Made by a program: the position numbers and the translations under genes. Below, piece after piece: positions 20,204-28,013 of a stretch of DNA of 64,000 nucleotides; the first letter of the stretch is position 1, and every line of letters starts with the position of its first letter. Below the pieces are notes generated by a model that saw only the letters and a list, made by a program, of their open reading frames with translations, made no database searches and was not told the DNA's origin. The stretch comes from Phycicoccus endophyticus (GTDB lineage: Bacteria; Actinomycetota; Actinomycetes; Actinomycetales; Dermatophilaceae). The DNA lies in the NCBI RefSeq assembly GCF_011326735.1, contig NZ_JAANCN010000005.1, positions 124,001-188,000 of the forward strand, in the 5' to 3' direction.

Positions 20204-20226
20204 CGATATATCTCTGCGATATATCT
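20204..20226. promoter_or_regulatory. Candidate PadR operator (direct repeat of CGATATATCT)
   Basis: CGATATATCT occurs at 20204-20213 and 20217-20226, a 13-base period; each contains the palindrome GATATATC. This AT-rich block stands out in GC-rich sequence in the 232-base gap between ponA (minus) and padR (plus), about 70-95 bases before the padR start. PadR proteins commonly bind A/T-rich palindromes of this kind in their own promoters. Confidence 0.55.
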
Positions 20227-20297
20227 GTGTTACGGTCGTGGGTGCCCAGGTCCGAGCCCGTCGTGCTCGGACACCCCCGACCGGATCGGAGCCGCGC

Positions 20298-20861
20298 ATG
20301 GTCTCGCGACGCGCCCAGCTCCTGGAGTTCGCCGTCCTCGGCCTGCTCCACGAGGGCCCGACCCACGGCTACGACCTGCGGCGCCGGCTCAACACCGCGC
20401 TCGGCCCGTTCCGGGCGCTGTCCTACGGGACGCTCTACCCGGCCCTGAAGTCGCTGCTCGGCCGCGGCCTGATCGCCGAGTCCACCGACGGCGTGGGCTC
20501 GGGCAAGCGGCCGCGGGTGGTCTACGAGCTGACCGCCTCCGGCAAGGAGCACTTCGCCGACCTCGTCGCACGAGCGGACGCCTCCGCGTACGACGACGAC
20601 GGGTTCGACGTCCGGTTCGCCTTCTTCGCCCGCACCGAGCGGGAGGTGCGCCTGCGCATCCTCGAGGGCCGGCGCTCGCGCCTCGAGGAGGACCTCGAGC
20701 GGGTGCGCGAGCGCTCCGCCCGACACCGCGAGCGGCTGGACTCCTACACCGCCGCCCTCCAGCGGCACGGCGAGGAGACCACCGAGCGCGAGGTGCGCTG
20801 GCTCACCGAGCTCATCGACGCCGAGCGTCGTCACCCCACCGACCCCGGCCCCCAGCCGTAG
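20298..20861 (+). CDS. PadR-family transcriptional regulator
   Basis: 187 residues. The N-terminal winged helix has the PadR pattern LLEFAVLGLLHEGPTHGYDL...SYGTLYPALKSLLGRGLI...RVVYELTASGKEHF. A long charged C-terminal coiled coil (about 115-175) serves dimerisation (Vir_act_alpha_C type). Order padR-ino1 next to ponA matches Rv0047c-Rv0046c-Rv0050. It may control itself, the divergent ponA gene and ino1 through the ATATATC repeats; the effector is unknown. ATG 20298 begins the conserved domain. Confidence 0.88.
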   Translation: MVSRRAQLLEFAVLGLLHEGPTHGYDLRRRLNTALGPFRALSYGTLYPALKSLLGRGLIAESTDGVGSGKRPRVVYELTASGKEHFADLVARADASAYDDDGFDVRFAFFARTEREVRLRILEGRRSRLEEDLERVRERSARHRERLDSYTAALQRHGEETTEREVRWLTELIDAERRHPTDPGPQP

Positions 20862-20939
20862 CCGGCGCCGGTGCGCGGCCCGCCGCGCACCGCAGTGCCC
20901 ACCGTCCCCGTCCATCCCCGACCCCAGGAGAACAAGCCC

Positions 20940-22031
20940 ATGGGTTCCATCCGCGTCGCCGTCGTCGGCGTCGGCAACTGCGCGTCCTCGCTCGTCCAGG
21001 GCGTCCACTACTACCGGGACGCCGACCCGTCCTCGAGCGTCCCCGGCCTGATGCACGTCGTCTTCGGCGACTACCACGTCCGGGACGTCGAGTTCGTCGC
21101 CGCCTTCGACGTCGACGACAAGAAGGTCGGCAAGGACCTCGCCGAGGCGGTGTTCGCCTCGGAGAACAACACGATCAAGATCTCCGACGTCCCGACGACC
21201 GGGGTCACCGTCCAGCGGGGGCACACCCTCGACGGGCTCGGCAAGTACTACGCGCAGACCGTCGACGAGTCCCCGGCCGAGCCGGTCGACGTCGTCGCCG
21301 CGCTGCGCGAGGCCGAGGCCGACGTCCTCGTGTCCTACCTGCCGGTCGGGTCCGAGCAGGCCGACAAGTTCTACGCCCAGTGCGCCATCGACGCCGGCGT
21401 CGCCTTCGTCAACGCGCTGCCGGTGTTCATCGCCTCCGACCCGGAGTGGGCCGCGAAGTTCGAGGCCGCCGGCGTGCCGATCATCGGCGACGACATCAAG
21501 TCGCAGGTGGGCGCGACCATCACCCACCGGGTCATGGCCAAGCTCTTCGAGGACCGCGGCGTGCGCCTGGACCGCACCTACCAGCTCAACGTCGGCGGCA
21601 ACATGGACTTCAAGAACATGCTCGAGCGCGAGCGACTGGAGTCCAAGAAGATCTCCAAGACCCAGGCCGTCACGAGCAACCTCACCGGCGAGCTCGCGGG
21701 CAAGACCGAGGACCGCAACGTCCACATCGGCCCGTCGGACTACGTCGCCTGGCTCGACGACCGCAAGTGGGCCTACGTGCGCCTCGAGGGCCGCGCGTTC
21801 GGTGAGGTCCCGCTCAACCTCGAGTACAAGCTCGAGGTGTGGGACTCCCCGAACTCCGCCGGCATCATCATCGACGCGATCCGGGCCGCGAAGATCGCCA
21901 AGGACCGCGGCATCGGCGGCGCGCTGCTGTCGGCGTCGTCCTACCTGATGAAGTCCCCGCCGGAGCAGCGCCCGGACGAGGTCGGCCGCGCGCGGCTCGA
22001 GGCCTTCATCACCGGCGACGAGGAGCGCTGA
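20940..22031 (+). CDS. ino1: Inositol-3-phosphate synthase (actinobacterial short form)
   Basis: 363 residues; converts glucose-6-phosphate to 1L-myo-inositol-1-phosphate with NAD+, feeding phosphatidylinositol and mycothiol synthesis. N-terminal Rossmann fold [19 protein letters not shown]; conserved core [26 protein letters not shown] and [20 protein letters not shown] (shown in parts). Length agrees with the prokaryotic type. ATG 20940 lies 9 bases after AGGAG (20926-20930). Starts 78 bases after padR and is probably under its control. Confidence 0.97.
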   Translation: MGSIRVAVVGVGNCASSLVQGVHYYRDADPSSSVPGLMHVVFGDYHVRDVEFVAAFDVDDKKVGKDLAEAVFASENNTIKISDVPTTGVTVQRGHTLDGLGKYYAQTVDESPAEPVDVVAALREAEADVLVSYLPVGSEQADKFYAQCAIDAGVAFVNALPVFIASDPEWAAKFEAAGVPIIGDDIKSQVGATITHRVMAKLFEDRGVRLDRTYQLNVGGNMDFKNMLERERLESKKISKTQAVTSNLTGELAGKTEDRNVHIGPSDYVAWLDDRKWAYVRLEGRAFGEVPLNLEYKLEVWDSPNSAGIIIDAIRAAKIAKDRGIGGALLSASSYLMKSPPEQRPDEVGRARLEAFITGDEER

Positions 22032-22057
22032 GCTCCTCACCGGCACCGCTGTCCCGA

Positions 22058-22091
22058 CGAGCGGCACCCGCCTGTGGGCGGGTGCCGCTCG
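22058..22091. terminator. Bidirectional terminator between ino1 and a lipoprotein gene
   Basis: Perfect 15-bp stem: CGAGCGGCACCCGCC (22058-22072) pairs with 22077-22091 across a 4-base loop, 26 bases past the ino1 stop and 24 bases past the stop of the convergent gene. Confidence 0.85.
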
Positions 22092-22115
22092 CGCCGTCGC
22101 GGGGCGGCCCGTCGC

Positions 22116-22793
22116 TCAGGAGGCCGCCGGAACGTGGGCGAGCGCGGTCTCGATCACGCCCGGGTCCGGTGGCCGCCCCCCGACGAACGAGACCAGGCCG
22201 ACGAGGAACTCCCCGCGGGCCACGAACGCGATGTCCTGGGTGACCTGGTGCTCACCCTGGGAGGTCATCCGCACGACGACGGTGTCCTCCGGCACGTCCT
22301 CGGTGCGCACCTCGTCGACGACGAACGACTCCTCGGGACTGTCGGCGGCCTCACCGGTGCTCGAGAACCGCGTGCACCCGGGCAGCGCCTCGCGCAGTGC
22401 CGAGACGACCTCGTCGGCCAGGCCGTCGCGATGCACCTCGACGTACTGGACGACGAACGGTCCCAGCCCGCTCTGGGCGAAGCGGCGCAGGGCCACCCCG
22501 CGCGGCTGCTCGGGCTCGATGTCGACGCCGCAGATGGTCATCCGGAACCCGGGCTGCGGGGGGTCGCTGAGCCGCCACCCGTCGCCGAGCGAGCCCTCGG
22601 GCAGGAGCATCGCCGTGGCGCGGTCCTCGAGAGCGGCGTCGGACGCCGCCGGCGAGGACGAGCCCGCCGCGGAGGCCGCGGAGGCCGCGGAGGTCGCGGC
22701 CTGCGGGTTCTGCTCGCTGCCGCATCCGGTCACGGCCATCACTCCCATCGCGGCGAGGACCAGGCCCGCACCCATCCCCACCCTCGCTCGCAT
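22116..22793 (-). CDS. Lipoprotein with a PknH_C-like sensor-type domain
   Basis: 225 residues. Lipoprotein signal peptide with lipobox AVTGC (Cys at about 24), an Ala/Ser-rich spacer (about 28-52), then a globular domain with two cysteines (TICGVD and LPGCTRF). The layout resembles the extracellular PknH_C/sensor-like lipoproteins of actinobacteria, but the match is by eye and weak. Membrane-anchored on the outside. ATG 22793 is the only start giving a clean signal peptide. 38 bases downstream of the SGNH fusion pilin gene on the same strand, so probably co-transcribed with it. Confidence 0.6.
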   Translation of the reverse strand: MRARVGMGAGLVLAAMGVMAVTGCGSEQNPQAATSAASAASAAGSSSPAASDAALEDRATAMLLPEGSLGDGWRLSDPPQPGFRMTICGVDIEPEQPRGVALRRFAQSGLGPFVVQYVEVHRDGLADEVVSALREALPGCTRFSSTGEAADSPEESFVVDEVRTEDVPEDTVVVRMTSQGEHQVTQDIAFVARGEFLVGLVSFVGGRPPDPGVIETALAHVPAAS

Positions 22794-22831
22794 GCCGACC
22801 ACGGTAGCCAGGCACGGCCCTCGACGTCGTC

Positions 22832-23944
22832 TCATGGGTACCTCGGGTGTCGCAGCTGCTCGGCGAGCAGCGCCGCCATCGCGGCGTGCCCCTGGGCGTT
22901 GGGGTGGAAGGAGCCCGGGTCGGTGACCGACAGGCCCGGCCCGCCCCAGTCGAGGTCGTTGATCCACTGTTCTCCGTCCGGGGCGCCCACCCCGTGCCCG
23001 AGGAAGGCGGAGGTGGGGTCGATGAACTCGACCCCGGCCTCGCGGGCGGCGTCCCGCAGCATCGCGTTCAGGGCGTCGGCCTTGCCGTTCATCCAGACCT
23101 GGTCCTCGGCGAAGAGCATGTTGTTCAGCTCCTCGCTCGGCGGGTCGTTGAACAGCCGGGGGTAGCCCATGATGACGACCCGCGCGTTGGGCGCCTGGTC
23201 GCGGATGCGCCCGTAGAGCTCGACGAGCTTCGGGCGCAGGTCCTCGATCCGATCGTCGAGCGTGGTGTCCCACGTCTCCTGGCAGGTGGCGATGCCCGGG
23301 ACGCCCCGCTCGCCGTTGAGGACGCAGTCGGTGAGGACGTCGCTGAAGCCCAGGTCGTTGCCGCCGATCGACATGGTCACCAGGGAGGTGTCCTCGGAGA
23401 GGGCGTCCAGCTGGGGGGCCTCGTCGTCGTTGCTGTGGTTCGGGTTGTCCAGGTCGACCGTCTCGGCACCGGAGCAGTAGACCGGGGTGAAGCTGCCGCC
23501 GAAGTCGAAGTCGGGGTCGTTGTACGTCTGCTCTGCGTAGGCCGAGGAGGAGCGGTGGCACCGGTTGTGCGAGTCGTCTCCCCAGTTGCCGGGCCAGTAG
23601 TCGTCGCGCTTGTCGTAGTCGGTGCCGTCGTGGTAGTCCCCCGCCCCCTCGCCGGAGGCGAAGGAGTCGCCGAGGGCCACGTAGTCGCCGGCCAGCGCCC
23701 GCTCGAGCGCGTCCTGGACGTTGGCGGCGGTGTCGTCGCACCCCTCCTGCATGAAGATCCGGCAGACCGCGCTCGTCGTGTGCTGGGCCAGGTTGCCGTG
23801 GACGATGCCGAACCACACCAGGCCGACGACGACCGCGGCCACCGCGACCATCCCGCCGTACTCGAGCCCGGTGGCGCCACGTTCCCCGGCGCGGCCCCCT
23901 CCGGCGGCGCCGGGGCGGTCGTGGCCCCGCAGCGGTCTGCTCAT
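22832..23944 (-). CDS. Flp-type prepilin leader fused to an SGNH/GDSL hydrolase
   Basis: 370 residues. Residues 20-50 have the Flp prepilin signature ERG|ATGLEYGG with Glu at +5, then a hydrophobic helix, almost the same as the pilin at 27053. A linker with CRIF...GC follows. The SGNH hydrolase begins at about 87: block I ALGDSFASGEG (nucleophile S94), block III GGND (N196), block V DPGSFHPN (D342, H347). I infer a minor pilin that presents a lipase/esterase-like domain on the Tad pilus or cell surface; the substrate is unknown. Cysteines in the hydrolase (RCHR, VYCSG, TDCVL, TCQE) could form disulfides, fitting export. No frameshift is needed for the fusion. Confidence 0.82.
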   Translation of the reverse strand: MSRPLRGHDRPGAAGGGRAGERGATGLEYGGMVAVAAVVVGLVWFGIVHGNLAQHTTSAVCRIFMQEGCDDTAANVQDALERALAGDYVALGDSFASGEGAGDYHDGTDYDKRDDYWPGNWGDDSHNRCHRSSSAYAEQTYNDPDFDFGGSFTPVYCSGAETVDLDNPNHSNDDEAPQLDALSEDTSLVTMSIGGNDLGFSDVLTDCVLNGERGVPGIATCQETWDTTLDDRIEDLRPKLVELYGRIRDQAPNARVVIMGYPRLFNDPPSEELNNMLFAEDQVWMNGKADALNAMLRDAAREAGVEFIDPTSAFLGHGVGAPDGEQWINDLDWGGPGLSVTDPGSFHPNAQGHAAMAALLAEQLRHPRYP

Positions 23945-24044
23945 GGCTCGAGGCTAGGGAGGGGCCGACCGGGTGGGGAGGGCCTCAGGGCCCATCCCCG
24001 GGCCCGTTGGGGGCGGGCCCGGTGCGGGACCCTGCAGGCGCGGC

Positions 24045-24467
24045 TCAGGCCAGGGTGAGCAGGCCGATGCCGGTGAGGACCACGAGACCCACGGCGACGC
24101 GGACGGCCCCCGGACGCGCCGCCGGCACGGCACACCCGGCGAGCGCGAGCACCGTGGCCGCGTAGAGCAGCCAGCGGTACGGGGACTCGCCGGTTCCGAG
24201 CAGCTTGCCGAGGACGACGCCCGCCCAGGCGAGGGCGAGCAGGGCGGTGGCCGCCCAGGGCGGTGCACCCCGCAGCCGCTCCACGACGAGCGCCACGAGG
24301 GCCAGCGCGCCCGCGAGCAGCGACCATCGGCCGATGAGGTAGGCGTCGTCGAGCACGTCGGGGGAGAAGAGGAACTGCGGCAGCCAGACCACGGGCAGAA
24401 CGAGAACCCCGAGGACCACCATCGCGCTGAGAGGTCCCCCGGCCCTGCGGTTACCGACCGCCGTCAT
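24045..24467 (-). CDS. Small four-helix membrane protein, unknown function
   Basis: 140 residues, almost entirely four hydrophobic helices (about 14-33, 45-64, 72-90, 100-138) with a short basic N-terminus. I do not recognise the family. ATG 24467 is used; an internal ATG 42 bases later is possible. It lies between the SGNH fusion pilin gene and the first OmpA-like gene, so may belong to the pilus block. The 100-base gap downstream holds a GGGCCCG...CGGGCCC hairpin near 24000-24022 that may end this transcript. Confidence 0.55.
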   Translation of the reverse strand: MTAVGNRRAGGPLSAMVVLGVLVLPVVWLPQFLFSPDVLDDAYLIGRWSLLAGALALVALVVERLRGAPPWAATALLALAWAGVVLGKLLGTGESPYRWLLYAATVLALAGCAVPAARPGAVRVAVGLVVLTGIGLLTLA

Positions 24468-24585
24468 GCTTCGGTAGCGTAGGCGCTCACGCCGCACCGC
24501 GGCCCGAGCGACCCGCACCCGGGTTCTCGCGGTCGGGGGCACGTCGCGAGGCCGGAAGGCCTCCAACGGTTTCGGGGAGATTCGC

Positions 24586-25632
24586 ATGAGGTTCACGTCG
24601 CTGGCGGGCCTGGCCGCGAGCGCGACGCTGGTCGCGCTGAGCGTCCCGGCCGCCGGAGCCGCGTCACCGGGTGACCTCGAGGTCCCCGTCCAGGGGCAGG
24701 CCCTGACCCTGGGCACCGCCTCGGGCGGGGCCCCCGCGGTCATCACCGTCCACCGGGTGGCCCGCGTCGAGGACGCCACGGTCGTCTACTGGTCGATGGC
24801 GCTGCCCGAGGGAGCCGCGGCCGAGGGGGGTGCCTACCTCGGCCCGAGTACGACCTCGTTCTTCGGCCGGGACGTCGGGCCCCTGCAGGGGGACGTCGCG
24901 CTGGTCGACCCGGCCGGGGCGAAGGTGTACCGGCCGCTGGTGCCGGACGACAAGTTCACCTCGTGCATCTGCTCGTCCAACACCGCGGTCTTCGACCTGG
25001 AGCCGGGTCAGGCGTCCGTGCTGTGGTCGGCCACCGCACCGCTGCCGGACGACGTGACGTCCGTCGACGTCGTCGTCGCCGAGCAGGTCATCCCGCACGT
25101 CCCGGTCGAGGAGGGCCTGCTCGAGCCACTCGCCGAGGACCAGCAGGACCCGGTCATCCTCGGGACGGGGTGGCCCGAGGTCGACGCCGACCTGCTCGCC
25201 GAGGCCCAGCCGCAGAAGCCGGCGAGCTACCGCGTCACCGCGAGGGTCTCCAACCTCGAGGAGTCCGTGACCACCTCCGCCGGCCAGGTCGACCTCGCCG
25301 CCGACGTGCTCTTCGCCAAGGACTCCGCGCGCCTGACGTCGAAGGCGACCGCCACCGTCCGCGCGGCCGCCCAGCAGATCAAGGCCGCCGGCGCCGGGAA
25401 GGACCTCACGGTCACCGGGCACACCGACTCCGACGCCTCGGCGAGCTACAACCTCGAGCTGTCCAAGCGGCGCGCGGAGGCGGTCGCGACAGTGCTGCGC
25501 AAGCAGCTCGGCTCCGGGTACCACCTGACCACCGTCGGCAAGGGCGAGAGCGAGCCCATCGCGGACAACCAGACCCCGTCGGGCCAGGCCAAGAACCGCC
25601 GGGTGAGCATCACCTTCAGTGGAGGCTCCTGA
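24586..25632 (+). CDS. Secreted OmpA-like (peptidoglycan-binding) domain protein, copy 1
   Basis: 348 residues. Signal peptide (about 1-25, ...VPAAGA), a 190-residue beta-type domain, then a C-terminal OmpA domain (about 235-346). The latter has LAADVLFAKDSARLT, the signature TVTGHTDSDASASYNLELSKRRA and the terminal NRRVSITF with the conserved Arg. OmpA domains bind diaminopimelate-containing peptidoglycan, so it probably anchors to the wall. It overlaps nothing but is coupled to the lipoprotein that starts 2 bases later. A clear paralogue lies at 41532; shared words include VPVxGQA, TVHxxRRV/ARV, PVEEGLLEP and GTGWP. Confidence 0.82.
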   Translation: MRFTSLAGLAASATLVALSVPAAGAASPGDLEVPVQGQALTLGTASGGAPAVITVHRVARVEDATVVYWSMALPEGAAAEGGAYLGPSTTSFFGRDVGPLQGDVALVDPAGAKVYRPLVPDDKFTSCICSSNTAVFDLEPGQASVLWSATAPLPDDVTSVDVVVAEQVIPHVPVEEGLLEPLAEDQQDPVILGTGWPEVDADLLAEAQPQKPASYRVTARVSNLEESVTTSAGQVDLAADVLFAKDSARLTSKATATVRAAAQQIKAAGAGKDLTVTGHTDSDASASYNLELSKRRAEAVATVLRKQLGSGYHLTTVGKGESEPIADNQTPSGQAKNRRVSITFSGGS

Positions 25633-25633
25633 G

Positions 25634-26230
25634 ATGACCACTCCCACCCCCCGCCGCCGGCTGGCCGCCGTCACCCTGGTGGCCGGTCTGGCCGCCGTCG
25701 CCCTCGGCGGGTGCAGCGGGGACGACCCGCAGCCCAGCCCCTCGAGCGAGACCGGGTCGGCGGCCACCACGTCGAGCGAGTCCTCGACGCCCAGCCCTTC
25801 GTTCACCCCCAGGGACCTCAGTTCGACCGTGCTCGATGCCCGGCTCCCGGCGGTCCAGGGCTCGACCAAGGGCACCCTGGACACCGGCCCGGCCACCCTG
25901 CGGGTCGCCGAGGTCCTCGCCGGCGAGGGCGACACCCGGCTGACGTTCTGGTACACGGGCCCGGACAAGCTGCTCGTGCGCCGCGGGAACCTCGGGTGGG
26001 CCAGCTGGCCCACGCTCGTGGACCGCAGGTCCAAGAAGGTCTACGCCCCGCTCACCTACGTCGACTACGACGGCAAGACCCGGTGTCTGTGCACCGACGC
26101 GGCGTACGTCAACGGCGACCCCCAGCCGCGCACGGCCCTCTACCCGCCGCTGCCGGCCGACCTCAGCCGGGTCCAGGTCCGCCAGGAGGGCTTCAAGAAG
26201 CCGGTCAGCGTCGAGGTCACCCGGCCCTGA
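25634..26230 (+). CDS. Lipoprotein paired with the OmpA-like protein, copy 1
   Basis: 198 residues. Signal peptide with lipobox ALGGC (Cys at about 27), a Ser/Thr/Pro linker, then a beta-type domain ending with ALYPPLPADLSRVQV. Start ATG 25634 has GGAGG 8 bases before it, inside the end of the preceding gene; the stop of that gene and this start are 1 base apart, so the two are translated together. Paralogous to the lipoprotein at 42602 (shared LEDR/FTPRDL region, TLLV/LTFW core, ALYPPLPA). Function unknown; a membrane partner for the wall-bound OmpA-like protein is a reasonable guess. Confidence 0.7.
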   Translation: MTTPTPRRRLAAVTLVAGLAAVALGGCSGDDPQPSPSSETGSAATTSSESSTPSPSFTPRDLSSTVLDARLPAVQGSTKGTLDTGPATLRVAEVLAGEGDTRLTFWYTGPDKLLVRRGNLGWASWPTLVDRRSKKVYAPLTYVDYDGKTRCLCTDAAYVNGDPQPRTALYPPLPADLSRVQVRQEGFKKPVSVEVTRP

Positions 26231-26287
26231 CCGGGTCGTTCCCCGGAGCACCGCGGACGCAGCGGTCCCTCGGGGGCTGGCGGGAGG

Positions 26288-26977
26288 TCAGTCCTTGAGG
26301 GTCGGGTCGGCGGTGATGTGCAGCTCCCCCCACCCGAACACCGGACCGCCGCCGGCGCCGGGGAAGGTGACCTGGAAGCCGATGTCACCGCAGTGCCCCT
26401 CGCCGACGACGTCGTCGGGGGTCGGCGTCGGTGTCGGCGTCGGGCTCTCGGTCCCCGAGGGGGTCGGTGACGACGACGGCGGCGGGCTCCAGCTCGGCTC
26501 CGGCGGTGCCTCGGGCAGCACGCACGGCCCGAGCGTGATACCTAGCTCGGCGACGGCCGAGCGCTCCTCCCGGGAGCCGGACTCGGTGACGGCGTTCGAC
26601 CTGGTCGTCACCTCGACCCGGTCGCTCTCGGGGTAGTAGCAGTAGCGCGTGAGGGTGGCGTCGTTGCGCGCGGCGAAGTCCTGCGCGGCCTCCCGCCCCA
26701 GACCACAGGGCACGCCGCTGCCGCTCAGCACGGCCTCACGGATGGCGTTGGGGGCGTCCCGGACGATGGCCTGCGCCCCGGCCAGCGCCGCGGCGTCCGC
26801 GGCGGTCTGGATCCGGCTGACCTCGTCGGTGGCCTTGGCCAGCCGCGCGTAGGCGGTGGTCCCCAGACCCACGAGCGCGAACGCGACGACGACGACCAGC
26901 CACATGGCGACCTGCCCGCGCTCGTCCCGACGTGCTCCCCGCCCCGTGCTCCCCGATCGGGCGACGATGTGGTGCAT
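26288..26977 (-). CDS. TadG/TadE-like pilus-assembly protein (TadG-like N-terminus)
   Basis: 229 residues. An N-terminal RDERGQVAMWLVVVVAFAL segment is the TadE/TadG-like leader and membrane helix. A Q-T-A-A-D-A-A-A-L-A-G-A helix (VSRIQTAADAAALAGAQAI) typical of TadG-like proteins follows, then a small domain with cysteines and a Pro/Ser/Thr spacer (about 163-200). In Tad systems such proteins form minor pseudopilins or base components. Start ATG 26977 has GGGAGG 6 bases upstream. It lies 75 bases after the flp gene, beyond a terminator hairpin, so is expressed at lower level or separately. Confidence 0.72.
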   Translation of the reverse strand: MHHIVARSGSTGRGARRDERGQVAMWLVVVVAFALVGLGTTAYARLAKATDEVSRIQTAADAAALAGAQAIVRDAPNAIREAVLSGSGVPCGLGREAAQDFAARNDATLTRYCYYPESDRVEVTTRSNAVTESGSREERSAVAELGITLGPCVLPEAPPEPSWSPPPSSSPTPSGTESPTPTPTPTPDDVVGEGHCGDIGFQVTFPGAGGGPVFGWGELHITADPTLKD

Positions 26978-26998
26978 CGTGTACCTCCCTGGCGACAG

Positions 26999-27036
26999 CG
27001 TAGTGGGAGCCGGGCGAGCGCCCAACTCCCACTACG
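26999..27036 (-). terminator. Hairpin after flp
   Basis: CGTAGTGGGAG (26999-27009) pairs with CTCCCACTACG (27026-27036); inside it GGGCG pairs with CGCCC, leaving one 2x2 mismatch. A total stem of 16 bp, 16 bases past the flp stop. Likely stops most transcripts of the abundant pilin before the TadG-like gene. Confidence 0.8.
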
Positions 27037-27052
27037 TGGTTCTCGGTCCGGC

Positions 27053-27250
27053 TCAGCCGGGGGAGAACAGGTCGCTGATGGCGGAGGAGATCTTGCCGCC
27101 GACGTCGGCGCCCTGGATGGCGGTCCAGACGAGGCCGACGACGAGCGCCGCGACGGCGATCATGCCGGCGTACTCGAGGCCGGTGGCGCCCTTCTCGGAG
27201 CGGGCCGTGCTGGCGGCGGCGGTGAAACGAGCGGCGAGCTTGTGCGTCAT
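27053..27250 (-). CDS. flp: Flp-type major pilin
   Basis: 65-residue prepilin. A basic leader (1-20) ends in EKG|ATGLEYAGM (cleavage after G21, Glu at +5), followed by one hydrophobic helix (about 29-47) and a short tail ending SDLFSPG. Size, leader and helix are those of Tad/Flp pilins, the subunit of the pilus. ATG 27250 with GGGGAAG upstream. Separated from the tad operon by 133 bases that probably contain its own promoter, as expected for a pilin needed in large amounts. Confidence 0.92.
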   Translation of the reverse strand: MTHKLAARFTAAASTARSEKGATGLEYAGMIAVAALVVGLVWTAIQGADVGGKISSAISDLFSPG

Positions 27251-27383
27251 GTCTTCCCCTTGGTCGGTGCGGTCGGCCTGCGTGGCCCGTGCTGACATCG
27301 ACAACGTTAGGTGGGGGTCACCGGGCACCCCAGGGTCCTGGGGCCCAACGCCGGGCCCAAGATCCGCGTGCCCGCTGCGGGCC

Positions 27384-28013
27384 TCAGGGCCGTCCCATCC
27401 ACAAGACGATGGCCTGCGCCCGCGTCTCGACGCCGAGGGCGGCGAAGATCTGGTTGATGTGGTTCTTCACGGTCTTCTCGGCCAGGAACAGCTCGCGGGC
27501 GATGTCGCCGTTGCTGCGGCCCTGGGCGATGAGGTCCATGACCTCGGCCTGCCGCGGGCTCAGCCCGAGCGCGTCGTGGTCGCCGGGCGCGGGCGTCGGC
27601 ACGGACGGGCCGCTGCGCAGGGCGGCGAGGGCGGGGCCGGAGAGGGTCCCGGTGCCCTGGGCGGCTGCACGGACCATGTGCGCCAGGGAGTCGGCGTCGA
27701 AGGTCCCGTGCACGAGGTAGCCCAGGGCGCCGTCGGCGAGCGCCCGCTGGATGCTCGCGTGGTCGTCGGTGAAGGTGAGCATGAGGACCGTCGTGTGCTC
27801 GGCCATCTCGCCGACGACGGAGAGCCCGTCGCGGCCCGGCATCCGCACGTCGAGCAGGGTGACGTCCGGCGAGGTGCGCCGGACGACCTCGAGGCCCTCG
27901 TCCCCGTCGGCGGCCTGGCCTACGACCTCGAGCTCGGGGTCGGTCTCGAGCAGGGCCAGCAGGCCGCGCCGGACGATGTCGCTGTCGTCGACGACGACGA
28001 CCGAGACGCTCAC
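27384..28013 (-). CDS. NarL/LuxR-family response regulator of the Tad operon
   Basis: 209 residues. Receiver domain with acidic pair in VVVDDSD (about 10-11), phosphoacceptor Asp in VTLLDVRMPG (about 55), and the switch Thr/Lys region. C-terminal LuxR helix-turn-helix (LSPRQAEVMDLIAQGRSNGDIA..KTVKNHINQIF, shown in parts). GTG 28013 overlaps the kinase stop by 4 bases (GTGA), so the two are translationally coupled. As the last gene of the tad operon it is likely to regulate pilus genes, perhaps the flp promoter next to it. Confidence 0.9.
   Translation of the reverse strand: MSVSVVVVDDSDIVRRGLLALLETDPELEVVGQAADGDEGLEVVRRTSPDVTLLDVRMPGRDGLSVVGEMAEHTTVLMLTFTDDHASIQRALADGALGYLVHGTFDADSLAHMVRAAAQGTGTLSGPALAALRSGPSVPTPAPGDHDALGLSPRQAEVMDLIAQGRSNGDIARELFLAEKTVKNHINQIFAALGVETRAQAIVLWMGRP

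Noticed and set aside
18107-21805. Long plus-strand frame over ponA, padR and ino1 (over 1200 codons)
   Set aside because: Shadow of three well-supported genes in other frames; no recognisable domain.
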